From the NCBI GenBank assembly GCA_946557785.1, contig CAMNTH010000009.1:1-64000 (forward strand): a stretch of DNA of 64,000 nt. Reading direction: 5' to 3'. The translations under genes were made by a program, and so were the position numbers. Below are positions 63,934 through 64,000 of the stretch, in pieces (the first letter of the stretch is position 1; every line of letters starts with the position of its first letter). Source of the stretch: an uncultured Blautia sp. Its GTDB lineage: Bacteria > Bacillota > Clostridia > Lachnospirales > Lachnospiraceae. A model generated the notes under the pieces. That model was not told the DNA's origin, searched no databases, and saw nothing but the letters and a program-made list of their open reading frames with translations.

Positions 63934-64000
63934 TTATTCTTTTCTCGGGTCAATAATCTTAACAGCATCTGCAACACGGCCATACTGACCTTTTGCTTTT
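63934..64000 (-). CDS. 3' end of an unidentified gene
   Basis: The last 21 codons, KAKGQYGRVADAVKIIDPRKE, then stop; the rest lies beyond the window. It is 24 bases upstream of the GGGtGRT gene and in the same direction. Too short to identify. Confidence 0.6.
   Translation of the reverse strand, partial: KAKGQYGRVADAVKIIDPRKE

Overview
The window reads as a chromosomal segment of a low-to-moderate GC Gram-positive anaerobe of the Clostridia, most likely Lachnospiraceae-like. Grounds: sigma-A promoters of the TTGACA/TATAAT type, AGGAGG ribosome sites, a glnA-nitR pair, a type III glutamine synthetase, LL-diaminopimelate aminotransferase, a non-discriminating AspRS with GatCAB, a GGGtGRT protein, and MATE and LytTR/GHKL families. 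Genus cannot be fixed from sequence reading alone.

Layout. 1-5.5 kb: 5' part of tRNA-Pro, a coiled-coil repeat protein, leuCD with a divergent LysR regulator, and ilvN-ilvC. 5.6-9.8 kb: a four-gene operon (threonine aldolase-like, HAD phosphatase, M20 amidohydrolase, tyrosine phosphatase). 10-31.7 kb: a glutamine/nitrogen island, glnA-nitR-aspS-gatCAB-dapL, pyrG-gltB-gltD and purF on the minus strand, glnN (GSIII) and an Amt-PII fusion on the plus strand. 31.7-57 kb: a TRIC-type channel, then a cello-oligosaccharide/beta-glucan locus (ABC importer, LacI regulator, GH94 cellobiose phosphorylase, three GH3 beta-glucosidases, a GH5 cellulase, a LytTR/GHKL two-component pair) with pstSCAB embedded in it. 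57-59 kb: two tiny overlapping genes and a MATE pump. 59-62.8 kb: a graveyard of mobile DNA (tyrosine recombinases, IS91-like and IS21 remnants) around a small intact DUF2089 gene pair. 62.9-64 kb: a GGGtGRT protein and the end of another gene.

How it works together. The most striking observation is regulatory. nitR encodes an ANTAR-type RNA-binding antiterminator whose receiver domain has lost its phospho-acceptor. Five transcription units in the island (aspS-gatCAB-dapL, glnA-nitR, pyrG-gltBD, glnN, amt) each carry in the 5' leader a small hairpin whose hexaloop starts AA and has G at position 4 (AAAGGC, AAGGAC, AAAGGC, AACGGC, AAAGAT). In four of the five it overlaps the 5' arm of an intrinsic terminator, so the two structures exclude each other. 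This is the geometry expected of ANTAR targets, and it would place glutamine synthesis (GSI, GSIII), ammonium uptake and sensing (Amt-PII), and glutamine spending (GOGAT, CTP synthase, Glu/Asp-tRNA amidotransferase) under one RNA switch.

In the carbohydrate locus, extracellular GH5/GH3 activity would release cello-oligosaccharides for import. Phosphorolysis by the GH94 enzyme needs inorganic phosphate, which may be why a Pst importer lies here. PstS is circularly permuted relative to the classical protein, and one GH3 enzyme has the reversed domain order with membrane anchors at its ends. Another GH3 enzyme carries ten DDPYKQA repeats directly after its signal peptide.
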